Below the pieces are notes generated by a model, which was not told where the DNA came from, did not search any database, and saw only the letters and a list, made by a program, of their open reading frames with translations. Made by a program: the position numbers and the translations under genes. From Nephrocerus scutellatus (lineage: Eukaryota > Arthropoda > Insecta > Diptera > Pipunculidae), in NCBI GenBank assembly GCA_947095585.1, contig OX352765.1, positions 21,606,254 to 21,670,253 on the forward strand: 64,000 nt of DNA. Reading direction: 5' to 3'. Positions 1 through 10,429 of the stretch are shown piece after piece; position 1 is the first letter of the stretch, and each line of letters starts with the position of its first letter.

Positions 1-470
1 AGCGGGAAGCGCGGCGCAAGCGAACAATCGCCCGACCGAACGACCGAGCGACCGAAGAACCACGCGTGCGCCGTGTTCCGTCTCTCGTGTCTGCTCTGGG
101 CGATTCATCCATCCATCTGTCTGTCCTTTCCACCCGGCAACCATGCTTGCATGCATCAACCGTTGGGTTGTTCTGTGTTTTGTTTCTGGATGTTTGCTGC
201 TGCGTAGACATTAAAATTTTCCATTTAAGAGGCCGGATATACTTCCTCTTGCTGGTTGTTTTTTTTCTCCACACTACTCTGCACAGTCAGCATTCAGCAT
301 TCGATGTGCAGCGACATAAAAAACAACAAACAAAAAAGCAACATCACATAAGTTCCAAAGGACAGAAGCACCAGCAGCAACATCATAAACAGACGACGTT
401 AGTCGACAGTCGACAATCGGCAATCGACAAATAACTTCAAATTGACAACAATACGTGTGAGACGTGAGTG
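1..470. other. GC-rich exon-like segment, possible 5' UTR exon of an unseen gene
   Basis: This stretch is richer in G+C than almost anything else outside sty and has a CpG-rich CGACCGAA/CGACCGAG repeat at about 33-56 and a CAGCAGCAACA tract near 370. A splice-donor-like GACGTGAGT lies at about 462-470 on the plus strand. Together these resemble a fly 5' UTR exon with its donor. Several frames are open by chance (for example 66-434), but none shows a recognisable domain. Orientation and gene identity cannot be decided because the partner exon would lie outside or far away. Confidence 0.25.
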
Positions 471-819
471 CTTCCGATGGCGACGTTGAGTGCACCAGTG
501 CACTATCATCATCGTCATCACCAGCCAGCTAGCACTCAACCCTTCCATTTGGCGAGTGGTCGTGTGATGTGAGGATGTGCAATAGCCAGACAGCGTTATA
601 GCAATAGATTCACAAATTTGTAATGACTTTAGTTAGACCAGTGGCATGTCCAGATCTCTAAAAAGTTACCAGGTCGACATAAGGAAAATAACAATCACAC
701 ATTCGAGGGTCAGCTTTTGAAGTGCAACTTCTTTGCTGAGATGGCTACAAGTTTCGAGCGTTATACGAAAATTCCGTTTAGAGTTTTACGAAAATTTCGA
801 TCGCAAAAAACACGGTCTT

Positions 820-1012
820 TTGGAGGTTCTTAGATGGTATTTTCGGATTTCGTAAATTGTCTGTTGGGAGTTCTTAGTTTGGGGATCTTTTGAGGGTCTT
901 TTTGCGGTTCTTTTGGGGGTCTTTAGGGAAGTCTTTTGGGTTCCTCTGAAGGTCTTTTGGGTGTCTTTTGTTGGTTCTTTGGGGTTCTTTTGAGGGTTTG
1001 GATGTGCTTGCG
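820..1012 (-). repeat. Degenerate GGGTCTTTT quasi-periodic array
   Basis: The plus strand here is made of loose copies of TTTTGGGGGTCTTT or TTTTGAGGGTCTTT spaced about 10-20 bases, almost lacking C. Its reverse complement (AAAGACCCC) matches the arrays at 27420-28030 and 35920-36335. It is a degenerate simple repeat, not coding. Confidence 0.7.
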
Positions 1013-1024
1013 CGTATCAACGCC

Positions 1025-1106
1025 TTGGGACAGAACACTACAAGAATATTTTATTAACAAAACGCGTTGGGACAGAACACTACAAGAATATTTTATTAAC
1101 AAAACG
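1025..1106 (+). repeat. Two-copy 42-bp tandem repeat
   Basis: A unit starting TTGGGACAGAACACTACAAG occurs at 1025 and again at 1067, a period of exactly 42 bases, with no mismatch seen over about 40 bases. The near-identity shows a recent duplication in otherwise old repeat DNA. Confidence 0.9.
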
Positions 1107-1407
1107 TCACACATAAATTTAGTCCTTTAGTCTTTGTTTTAAAATACTTTTATTTTTTTATTTTATTTTATTAATTTAATCATAATATCGGCTACAACGT
1201 CAAAGACGTTTGACTTGAACAGCGTGTAAAGGTTACATGCACTCATTTTTTTATTCACAAGTCTAATCCAAAGGTCACCGTCATACTACGGCCCACCACC
1301 AATCCGTCACGCCATAGTTTATTTTAATTCCATTGTAAAATTTAATATTATTATAGTACGGCGTGAACTGAAGGCGATATATGGCATGATTGTAAAAAGG
1401 AAAGAGT
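1107..1407. other. No gene seen
   Basis: AT-rich sequence with T-runs near 1140-1175. I see no coding frame or named repeat. Confidence 0.5.
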
Positions 1408-1605
1408 TATGGGAGCATCCTGACCCTCCGACCCAATCACTATCAAATTTTAATAAAAAGTGTTGTCACTAGAAATAAACATGTGTGCAAAGTTTTAATA
1501 AAATCGGGCTTTAGGAAGTGAGTTAAAAATGTATCGCAAGATTCCACGACAAATAGACAAACACACATGCACGCGAAGGTAATATATAGAATTTAAAAAT
1601 CACTG
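1408..1605 (+). repeat. Dispersed repeat family A, near-complete copy
   Basis: It carries the hallmarks of this family in order: a GGGAGC start, AAAAGTGTTGTCAC, ACATGTGTGCAAAGTTT, GGCTTTAGGAAGTGAGTTAA, CGCAAGATTCCACGAC, and a terminal GTAATATATAGAATTTAAAA. Other copies lie at 6920-7065, 40040-40340, 40985-41115 (inverted) and 55795-56135. The RTE-like remnant at 1600-2640 directly abuts it. Confidence 0.75.
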
Positions 1606-2640
1606 CCCCATCCAACCCTTCTTTTTTGAGGGCCAAATTACTGGAAGTCTTTCTTGTGAAATGTTCTTCATTGCTCTTGCGTTTTCTGAGCTGTATGTAA
1701 GTAAGGCTGTGGTGGGAAAACATGACGGTATTCGGCATTATGTTTCTTTACTTATTCTGTTAATACAATACTCTTTAAATGTTGTAGACATTTTCTTCGC
1801 TGAATCCACATCAACACTAACAGGTTTAGCTGAAAGTTTTTTGTTATGCCAAAAAAAGTGCTCTTCCCATCGCTTTAAGTTGCCTTTGAGATCGGCGATC
1901 ATATTACCATCTTTGTCTTTGCAGTATGTGCTACGTGGTGTATATGCGTCATACCGCGAATTCTTTGGTAGAACTTCTGCGCCTGTTGCGATCCTCGCTC
2001 GCTATACTGTTCTAGTTAACGGCCGAGATTCTTCTCCCAGGCTGCTTTCTTTCACCGGTGAATTGTTTCATATCTTCTGAACTCTTTATATTCATCTCCG
2101 CGTTCTATGAGATTAAAGCATTGCTCGCTACGCAACATTCTTAGGTTCAATCTTTAGCTTACATTCGTCATCGAACAAGTCGTTCCGATCTTTATGACTA
2201 CTGCCTACGATGTAGTCACCAGTACCACTAATGACAGTATTCTTCGGGCGTGTCCATTTCTCTTCTACGCCCGAACTTTCAGCCCCAGAACTTACTCTCC
2301 CTGCATTTAGGGCGGGTCCTTTCGCTTGATCGTAGATGTTTCTGGTCTCTTCGTTGCGAAGGGCAGTCGCGTTGACTCGAATTTGATTCGTGGATACAGT
2401 CTTTCGTGATGATGCAATCCGCGCTCGGAGCACCATACCAACAAGATAGTGGTGCGAGTCGACATTGGCACCTTGGTACGTTCGAACAGTCATCAGGTTC
2501 AGGTTTTGGCGGCGATCTATCAAAAGGTGGTCTATCTGGTTGCGAGTGGCTCCATCAGGAGATACCCATGTGGCCAGGTCAATATTTTTACGCGCAAACT
2601 TTGTACTCGCAACGACAAAATTATTGCTTGCTGCCATCTA
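1600..2640 (-). mobile_element. RTE-like non-LTR retrotransposon remnant (endonuclease end and linker)
   Basis: Read on the minus strand, a 169-codon open stretch (2637-2128) gives the C-terminal part of an APE-type endonuclease. Residues include TWVSPDGATRNQIDHLLIDRR and VDSHHYLV, which match the conserved W..PDG....QIDH and SDHYLV blocks of this enzyme family. Just downstream the frame shifts, and about 2110-1780 reads as the linker before the reverse transcriptase (KDKDGNMIADLKGNLKRWEEHF), then weak reverse-transcriptase similarity to about 1600. Frameshifts and stops show that it is dead. The N-terminal endonuclease half and most of the reverse transcriptase are missing. Clade assignment (RTE-like) is by motif style and is tentative. 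Confidence 0.8.
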
Positions 2641-4540
2641 TATGACTCGTTGTCCATTGTCATTAGTGTTCTCGTGTAAGCTATGTGTGCCAATGTACTG
2701 CCTGAATACTGGCTCCCTACCTATTTTAACATTCATATCCTCCAGTAAAGAGAATACCAAAAATATTGTGGCGACTGTGTGTGTAAAGACTTAGGACCTA
2801 CTTAATATATGAAGGTGGAAGAGTTTAAGTGAGTGAGGAGAAGACTGTTACTGGGCACGCGGAGTTAACATAGAGGATTTAAAAAAACCAATACTATGCC
2901 TTTTCTAACACTAAGAACACTTCATCATTTCATTTTTTTAATTAGCACATTTTCGTTGTGAGTAATTGGTCTAAAAGCGAGCACAGAAAGCTCGCGAAGT
3001 TCCACAACTAAATGCCTTGATGTTGTATGCGAAACCTGTTATACCCATCACACCGGGCATCATCTAACAACTACTTGTATAAGAGCTGCGTTCAAACGCT
3101 TGACGATAAACCATCGAAACCTTCGTTTAACTGTTACCTGGTTGAATGCAAGGAAGGTTCTTTTAAAAAACAAGACCCAACAATTTCGTTTTTAATAAAT
3201 CGCAAAAAAATCATCATAGAGTTGGTTAGTGGGCGTAATGCAAATATTTCAAGGCTGCTTATTCTGCTGGTCGAGCGTATAAATTAGATTTCGACTTAGC
3301 CAGTTTTTTTTGGTCAAGTTCAATATTATAATCTGCAATATACCACATGTAACTGCTGTTCGAATTCGTGAATAAATTATCGCGCCAAGACGAGACGTGA
3401 AACTAGAAAAACCTGCGTGATCCAGCCCAATAGGTGGTGCAAGTGTTTATGGGCTGGGCGCTGGAATCGGGATGAGCGAGCTACGTATCTTTATTATCAA
3501 GTTCTATAAAAAAAAAAACAAAATTCATTCAAGTTCATTCATTTCCTATACATTAAGGCTTTTGTGTGTTGTTGTGCCAAATTACCTGAACGCCCACCTA
3601 AGCATCCACGCGCGTTTCTTTTCTTCATTTTTTTCAAGACTTTTTTCTTCAAGTTGAAGAAGAGAAGAACTTTTTCAATGCAAAGAGCAGATCAGAAAAC
3701 AAAACTGACGATGATAAATAAAAAATTGAATGAAGATCGCAAAGCATCCATCCACTAGTACCGCGCACGGTTTCAGCTCAAAACAAAAAAAAAGAACAGC
3801 AACACAGCAAAGAAGAAGAGACAAAAAAACGTTTCATTGAGAGAGAAGCAGCACCCGCTGTTGAATTGAATTGAATTGAAATTCAAATTTATCATCCGTT
3901 CGTTCGTCGCGGAGGCCACGGCACGGCACATGATGTGCGAGATTCCACAATGAGCCCACGCATTATCGTGTGACACTAAATCGGACCGGATTACATTCGC
4001 CTGGGAGCGACTTTGGAGGACGATGTATGAAGCGAGCGGCAACATGGCAACGTGGACGGCATGGCACGCGTGCTAAACCTGCACGCGAGCATCAGCATTC
4101 AGCAAACCGCTGTTATTCGACAGTTGTTGGCGGTTTAGCTTCTTCTTCCCAGTTGACAGTTGGACTCGCAATCCAAACGAGTTTTGTTGTTGTTCCTTTT
4201 TCTTACTTGTTCGCTTCGATTCTCCGTTTAAACGTAAATTTCAGATTTCCAACCTGACCTGACGACCGACCTGTGTAATGATGTTTGGAAAAGAGAGGAA
4301 GATGTCTGTCTGGAGTGTGCTTGTCTTCGCCGTTTCCAGAAACAAAAATTAAAAATGAATTTTTACCTTTGATATTCCTCCAGGTTTGTTCGTTTTTTTG
4401 GCCGCAGCTTAAACGAATTAAAAAGCAAATGTTCGTTTTGATTGATAAATACAGCAATGTTTTGGACCTTGATATGGTTGTTATTGTAGGTCGGGCTGTA
4501 AGACCTTGTGCACTGCGTCCTTGAGGTCCCAGAAGTTTTA
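2641..4540. other. Mostly unassigned DNA; family A terminus near 2846-2885
   Basis: GTTAACATAGAGGATTTAAA at about 2866 is the terminal block of dispersed repeat family A. The remainder (2890-4540) has short open frames without recognisable domains, a GAATT microrepeat at about 3864-3880 and A-runs. I see no supported gene. Confidence 0.45.
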
Positions 4541-4549
4541 CCCATTATA

Positions 4550-5640
4550 TCATTGCTTAGTTACTTTGTAAACGCTACTACATCTGCCAATTCGACTGGT
4601 TTGGCATTTAGCCAGAGAACTGTATGAGTCTTGAAATATTTTATTCTTTTCCGGGTGAGGGCTGCACATATGAAAAGTATGTGCTCTGCTGTTTCCTTTG
4701 CCTCGTTACAAAATCCCCAGCAATCCGATTGGGATTTACCCATTACCAAAAAGATGGCCGTGGAATGGGCCGTGTCCCGTCAAGTATCAGACTAATGTTT
4801 TTATTGTGTATGGCGGTCCAGTTTGATCGCCCTGTCCATATGACTAATGCTAAATTTGAGAAGCTTTTTGGGTCATCCCAATCAATGATACACATTCCGC
4901 TTCGATGGCAGTGTTTTTCCATTTTTTAACCTTGTTTTGGTGTAACTTTTGGAATAGGCAATACTAGGCTCGGGGCCAGTGAAGGCTCCTTCTACTCCTT
5001 ATCTTGCACAGAGATCTGCTGCCTTGTTTTGTGATATGTCTGAGAGTCCGGGAGACTACATTAGAGTGATTTCGTAGGTTTTGGTCATTTCTTTTAACTG
5101 GTAGAAGAAGCTCCACGTTGTTTTAGAATACAAGACTGGACTTTTTAGCGCTAGCAGTGCTGCCTGACTGTCTGTGATCACATAGATCTCGGTTCTTCTG
5201 TTCCTTATATTGACACATTCAAGTGCGCAGGCATTCTACCTGGAATACTGTTGGAGATCTACCTATGGGTATTCGCAAATTGGTTCCGCTTCCTGTGTTT
5301 GATTTTGATTCGTCTGTGTACCAGGTGTGAAAGGGAACTCATAGTATTTTCGTTCGGGTATTCTTATCGAAAAATTCCGAATAATTTGTTTGTTTGTTAT
5401 CATTAAGTCTGATGGTTGGACGGTTACAATTATTAATTTTATGTTGTTTATGATACTAGTGTGTCCTGATCTGTTTTAATTTAATTGAGAATTTTTAGTT
5501 TGATGGCTCTTGATCCAGCCTAGCTTCTGGTGGAAGCCCAAGAAGATTTCCAGAGCTGCCGTTGGAGAGGTTTTTACTAAACCCCTTGCACTTAGACAAA
5601 TTAGTCTTTGGATTTTGTTTAGTTTTTATTTGTTGTTTAC
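4550..5640 (-). mobile_element. R1/LOA-like non-LTR remnant: RNase H domain and C-terminal zinc knuckle
   Basis: The minus strand from about 5320 down reads, with frameshifts, as an RNase H domain: TDESKSNTGSGTNLRIPIG, SPTVFQVE, ALLALKS-type segments and LSDISQNKAADLCA. After a degraded stretch comes the end of the protein, in frame at 4749-4561: SDCWGFCNEAKETAEHILF followed by CAALTRKR, the C-x2-C-x7-H-x4-C knuckle after RNase H in I/R1/LOA-group elements (the first Cys is changed to Trp-Gly context). Several frames are needed, so it is an old inactive copy. Clade is tentative. Confidence 0.75.
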
Positions 5641-6765
5641 TCTGTTTTTGGCCACCAAATTAGGGCCGCATATGTGATCCTTGGTCTAATAATACTTTGG
5701 TATACCCGTAAGATAACTTGCGGGTTTATTCCCACGTTTTGATAAACCTACGTTGGCATGTAAAGTAGGCTTTGCTAGGTTTGTTAGTATATATGATATG
5801 TGGGGGTTCCATGTCAGTTTTTTATCCAACAGACTCCTAGGTATTTGGCTTCTGGCATTAATTGAAGGCTTTTGCCTTAGAATTAGATTTTGTAGCGCTG
5901 GAAGGGGTTTCTTTTGCCTTTTTGTGAAAAGTTGTAACGTGTTTGCTGGGGATTCGCTCGCCGGAATACCCAGGGTTATATTTTCTTCTTTATTTCTTTT
6001 CTTCTTTTAACAATTTTAATAGCTAAGTAATAAGAACTAAAATAACTATCAACTATGTTACTTAAAATATAGGTTCCCAGACAGATAGTCTGCCGAGAGC
6101 ATGCTGTTCGGCTGGCGAACATAATTGAGACGGGCTAGATGGCCAGCTGAGAGCGGTATTCAAGCACATCTCTCAGCTAGCAATAAAAAAAATTAAACAA
6201 ATGAACAGGGGAAATGGAGCGGTCGTCGGAAAGGTTGACCAGTACTTTTGGAGTCGATTGACTCGTACTTTGTATAAGTGTTTTGAACTAGGTGGTCAGC
6301 TGAGAGCGGTATTCAAGCACGTCTCCTAGCTGACTGCAAAAAAAGTGAAATCGGAAAAATGAGCGGTCGAGTATTGACCTTGAACTTGACCAATTAGAGT
6401 CAATTGACTCGAAATTTTTAAAGTCCTCGGCGGGACATATAAAATGGCGGTTTGTGCGAGTGGCTTATACTCGGCAAACTTCTTTTGCAAAGATTTGCAA
6501 TGATTGGTGTAGTAGGACTAGCACACCGGCGCTCTAGGTCACTACTTTTTTCTTTCAACCGATTGAGAATTATTTTGGTTAAAAAAATAAAAGTATATAA
6601 TGCCTTGTAATTTGAATTACATTACAAACATTGCATTACATTACATTACACATTACAAGTCAATTTCGTACTTCCTTTTTTGTAATTCTTTTTTGTGGGA
6701 GGCCTAGTCCCGCCTTGTTTAATTTCCTACTGTGGTGCTTTTTAAGCGAAAAAAAAAGTTTTTGA
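5640..6765. other. No gene; local imperfect duplication near 6125-6400
   Basis: The segment CAGCTGAGAGCGGTATTCAA occurs at about 6143 and again at about 6297, each followed by a GGAGCGGTCG- or GAGCGGTCGA-type block and by a GAGTC-ATTGACTCG block (about 6251 and 6399). This indicates an old duplication of about 150 bases. ATTACATTACA microrepeats occupy about 6615-6658. No coding potential is seen. Confidence 0.5.
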
Positions 6766-6771
6766 GTTCTG

Positions 6772-6846
6772 TGGCCGGAGTCGAATTTGAACTCGTGACG
6801 TCCGCATGCCGTCCGGCCGCTTTAGCCGACTGAGCAACCCTAGTAC
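6772..6846 (-). repeat. tRNA-like sequence, probable SINE head or tRNA relic
   Basis: On the minus strand the sequence has an A-box-like GGTTGCTCAGTCGGCTAAAG and, about 30 bases later, a B-box-like GAGTTCAAATTCGACTCC. The acceptor halves do not pair and the anticodon arm is not convincing, so a functional tRNA is unlikely. A tRNA-derived SINE promoter or a decayed tRNA copy explains it best. Confidence 0.55.
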
Positions 6847-6919
6847 ATATTTTCCTATCGATAAAAGTTCTAGTTCTTGAATTACTTAGTGTAGTGAACT
6901 CGGCGCTAAGGGGCTCAAA

Positions 6920-7065
6920 ATTTTACTAGAACGTGTTGTCATCTGAGATACTCATGTTTGCAAAGTTTCAATCAAATACAGCTTTGGGAAGTGGGTTAGA
7001 AATTAATCGCAAGATTTGGACTCGCAAAGTTAATATAGAGAATTTAAAGAGAAAGAATAAAATGT
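6920..7065 (+). repeat. Dispersed repeat family A, 3' half
   Basis: Contains GTGTTGTCATCTGAGATA, GCAAAGTTTCAATCAAAT, GCTTTGGGAAGTGGGTTAGA, TCGCAAGATTTGGAC and the terminal GTTAATATAGAGAATTTAAA, in the same order as the other family A copies. Confidence 0.75.
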
Positions 7066-8815
7066 TCCAATCTCTAAAATACTAGCTGTTCGGGGCTATT
7101 TGCTACTCACTCTAGCTAGCCTCTTTAATAGAGGATTCATAACAAAATGGGTCCACTGACCTAGGGGTTACGTATTCGTTTGGAAAACTGAAGGAGGCTG
7201 CTATATAAAGAAGGAAATGGATTAAAAATTGATCAGAGGATAATATGGCTAATCACACAAAAAACAAACAAACCCTTCTGGACGAGAAGTTAAATATAAA
7301 AAACTTAAAAATTCTGGACTATTTATGAAAAAATTTGATTTAATAAAAAACATGAGCGCTGACCAAAGTGTCCCGACCCCTTCCAAAATAGTATGGTGGT
7401 TCTTATTTTCTTCAAAACATCATCATTACATGTCACCACATCGATGAAGACATCTGCCTACTAATTTTAGTATTTTCGTTCAATTACACTTTGTTTGTGT
7501 TGTTCTACAAGTTTACTAATTTCAATTTCTATAAAATAAAGAACTGATTAACTTAAGTACTATTTATACAGTGGTTACCATCACTAGTAGATGTATAAGC
7601 CAATGCCCAAATCTTATTTAAATAAATTTATTTTGACTTTTTTTGTTAAATATAAATAGATCTGATCTTTTCAATAAACCGAACGCACCTGTGGGTATCC
7701 ATATCTTTGAAAAATATCTGAAACAAACGAAAAGTTATCCGAAAGTCAGTAAGTAAGTAGCTTGTAGGTATAGAAACAATTTCAAAAAACATACACGCGT
7801 GTAATAATAAGGCAAAGGCAACCAAAAAAAATATGAATAAGTAATTAAGTTGGTAAAGCTGTGGAGCTGACTGATGCGCGCTCCGAACTCATAAATCTTA
7901 TCGTAACCTCATAAAGTAACGTTAAGAGCAACAATTTGAAGGGGGTTTTAATTTTTTTTTTGGTTTTGGTTTGGGTTTAAGGTAATTATTATGTTTTTGT
8001 TGTGAATTAACATAATCATGGTCGCGCATTACCATTCCATGTGCGATGTTGGCTACTTCTTTGATTAGAGATTAGGAAGAGCTGCTGGCTGATGCCGTGC
8101 AGCTGTACGTCTCGTATGCTCGTGCGTTGCAAGTGTTTCAAACATTCGAAAACGTAAAAACTTTATTAATAAATGTAATTAATAATTGTCATTTTGACCC
8201 TAACCAAGGGAATTAAAAGGTCTAAATTATTCTATGGAAAGCGAATGCGGACATAACTTTTCAAGGTGCGAGTTAGTTTAAGCATACTCTTACATAACTT
8301 CTGATTACTTTAATCCCGGTTTATTTCTTTTTAAACCGTCGTTAATGGCTCCGCTTATTTTTTCTTTAAAGCCTTGAAAACTTTTAACAAAATCTAAAAA
8401 AGCGAAAACCTTCAACCATTCTTGTCCGTGATATAAATGGACGCTTGTTGACATAATCTGGGTATTAAGTGGTCTAGAGTCTAGACATCTGTGACAAAAA
8501 TTCCTCACGGCATTGATTGTAACAAGCTAAATTTAGGATTCTGCTCATCGAGTAGTTTGTCATTAAATCCAACAAATATTGACCCTCACTATGATGCTGA
8601 TATAAAAATCTTATTTTGTTTTACCAGAATAATAGCAAAGAAGGTTTTTTATGTACACTATTAACTATTTACTATTGTTCCGCATGTTGCCGCCCCTGGC
8701 GCGTTCACAAACATCTTTCTTATTAGTATGAGAGACTTTATCCCTTTCAGAAATATTCTAACGATAGTCTGCCAAACCAAGTGATGATAGATGGTATGAC
8801 TCGAGCTCTAGGATT
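7066..8815. other. No gene seen
   Basis: AT-rich intergenic DNA with only short open frames. A small ORF at 8305-8508 (minus) shows no domain. Near 7930-8000 there is a T/G-rich run. Nothing else could be named. Confidence 0.5.
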
Positions 8816-8819
8816 AGAG

Positions 8820-9290
8820 TGGTAAGCTTTTGGCATAACAAAGAGGAAAAGCGAATAAATTTCAAAAGAGCCAGAAATGATTGCAATGCCCACCTTCAGC
8901 GAGTCAAATTCACCTGCGACCAAAACTTGAAGCGACAAAATTCTACAGTGTCCCAAAGAAAGTAAAAATTTTTGATCATTCGTGAAAAGAATCAAAAACG
9001 GATTCAAACGCTCATTTTTAATGACACTCCAGCTGTAAGCTCTGCGCATTTTGCAGCTAGTTCAACGCTTCCAGATTGTCCATTGCTGCCGCCTGTACCT
9101 CCGAGTATTGAACACTCTATGGGACAAATTTGCTATCAGAGTCGTGCAGTTGCTAGAGTTTTAAACGATCTCAACATTCACAAATCCCCATTAGCTCTGA
9201 AGAGGAGTTCTTGCAAGCAGGCATTGCCATTGCGTAAGATCTTCCATTTATTTTATTCTTCTGGACAGTTCACAAGAAGTTGAAAAAAAG
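8820..9290 (+). mobile_element. Jockey-group reverse transcriptase remnant, N-terminal part
   Basis: Plus-strand frames read like the linker and first fingers region of a Jockey/CR1-group reverse transcriptase: SKNFWSFVKRIKNGFNR-type sequence (about 8950-9010, with frameshift), FAASSTLPDCPLLPPVPPS, then SRAVARVLNDLNIHKSPLAL and IFHLFYSSGQF. These match the conserved VA..L..L..HKS and LF..SYSSG blocks around the start of the polymerase. It is cut off at about 9290 by dispersed repeat family C; a C-terminal part of a similar element resumes after it (9760-10420), so this may be one element split by insertion. Confidence 0.75.
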
Positions 9291-9294
9291 CCTT

Positions 9295-9670
9295 TACCTA
9301 AACAAGTAAATGTAAAAAAACTTCGTTTTTCGGATACAAACTTTTAAATTCAAAAGTGGGATATCAAAATGGATCCCTGACACTGAGCCGCTCGCAAAAT
9401 TTCACCCCTCTAGGTCGTGCGAAAGGTGGTTAAAAAAATACCTCAAAAAACGTGAAAATGGCGCGATTTCAAACCGTCACACACGCCACATGCGACACTT
9501 AACACGGGTCATATTCGGAAAAAATGCTATTTTGGACTTAGACGCTTATAAAATTTCAGCTCTCTAGCTCGTGAGGAAGTTGGTTAAAAAGAACCTCAAA
9601 ACCTTCAACCCAACATACGCGCCACACGCGACACGCGTCATACTCGAAACATATAAAAATATTCCTTTCT
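9295..9670 (+). repeat. Dispersed repeat family C (minisatellite-bearing), copy 1
   Basis: Begins AACAAGTAAATGTAAAAAAA followed by CTTCGTTTTTCGGATACAAA, like the copies at 17540 and 42112. It then has two diverged internal units containing TCTCTAGGTCGTGCGAAAGG / TCTCTAGCTCGTGAGGAAG, a GGTTAAAAA(A/G) block, and CGCCACATGCGACACTTAAC / CGCCACACGCGACACGCGTC. It lies between two parts of a Jockey-type reverse transcriptase, so it probably inserted into that element. Confidence 0.75.
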
Positions 9671-9759
9671 GAGTGGAATGGAAACGCTGATCAATGCCAA
9701 TATAATACCTTATCACGCAAGCGCAACAAGCCCTCCCCGACATTACCTTCTCCATGGCC

Positions 9760-10420
9760 AACCCATACAACGCGTGCAATCTTTTTGTGACATCGGCATA
9801 TTGTACGACTCGGAGCTAAATTTCCGTTCTTCTATTGATAAAATAATACTTTAAGCCAACTCATTACTTGGCTTTGTCAAACAGTGGTCCAAAGAATTTT
9901 CCAACTAGACCCTTACATCAACTTTGTCCGCCACGTGATTACGCTAGTCAAGCGTGTTTCCTCTTTCATCAAGTTCATGTGTCTAGAATCGAGAGCATCC
10001 AACGTCGTTTTCTCCGATTTGCTTTTCTAGTTCTACCTTGGGACAATCATCTTATCCTGCCTCACTACCTTGACCGCCACAACCTCGTAAACTTGAAAAC
10101 CCTTGAGGAACAACATTCTTTTCATAAATCGCCTCCTCTTACGCTCCGTCGATTCGTGTTCCTATACAACTCGAAATTCTTTAATACTAACCCTCGTTAT
10201 CTACGATACCCGGCTCTGTTCTATCTACTAACACACCGCATCATGCATGGCTTTAACGAACCAATCTAAGGTCAACTTAAACCTTACCGTTTTCGATTTT
10301 AACCGCAGTACCCCATGATCTCCTTCACTATTCCCCTTAGCTTTAAGTTTTAACTCATAATCTTAAGTCTTAGAGTTAAGTCGTCAATACTGTTAGCTTT
10401 AGTTTTAACCTCTAATAAGC
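9760..10420 (+). mobile_element. Jockey-group reverse transcriptase remnant, C-terminal part
   Basis: Frames on the plus strand give CDIGILYDSELNFRSSIDK, ANSLLGFVKQWSKEF, then in one open frame (9868-10269) FHQVHVSRIESIQRRFLRFA followed by LPWDNHLILPHYLDRHNLVN. This is the usual C-terminal tail of Jockey/CR1-group reverse transcriptases (W/P..V.RIE.IQ..FLR.A, then a DR..L.NL..L block). The order and phase continue the fragment at 8820-9290. Stops and frameshifts mark it as inactive. Sequence after 10270 may be its 3' UTR. Confidence 0.8.
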
Positions 10421-10429
10421 CGAATAAAT

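Noticed and set aside
66..434. 122-codon plus-strand frame at the window start
   Set aside because: Low-complexity tail, no domain, start not in good context; more like untranslated exon sequence.
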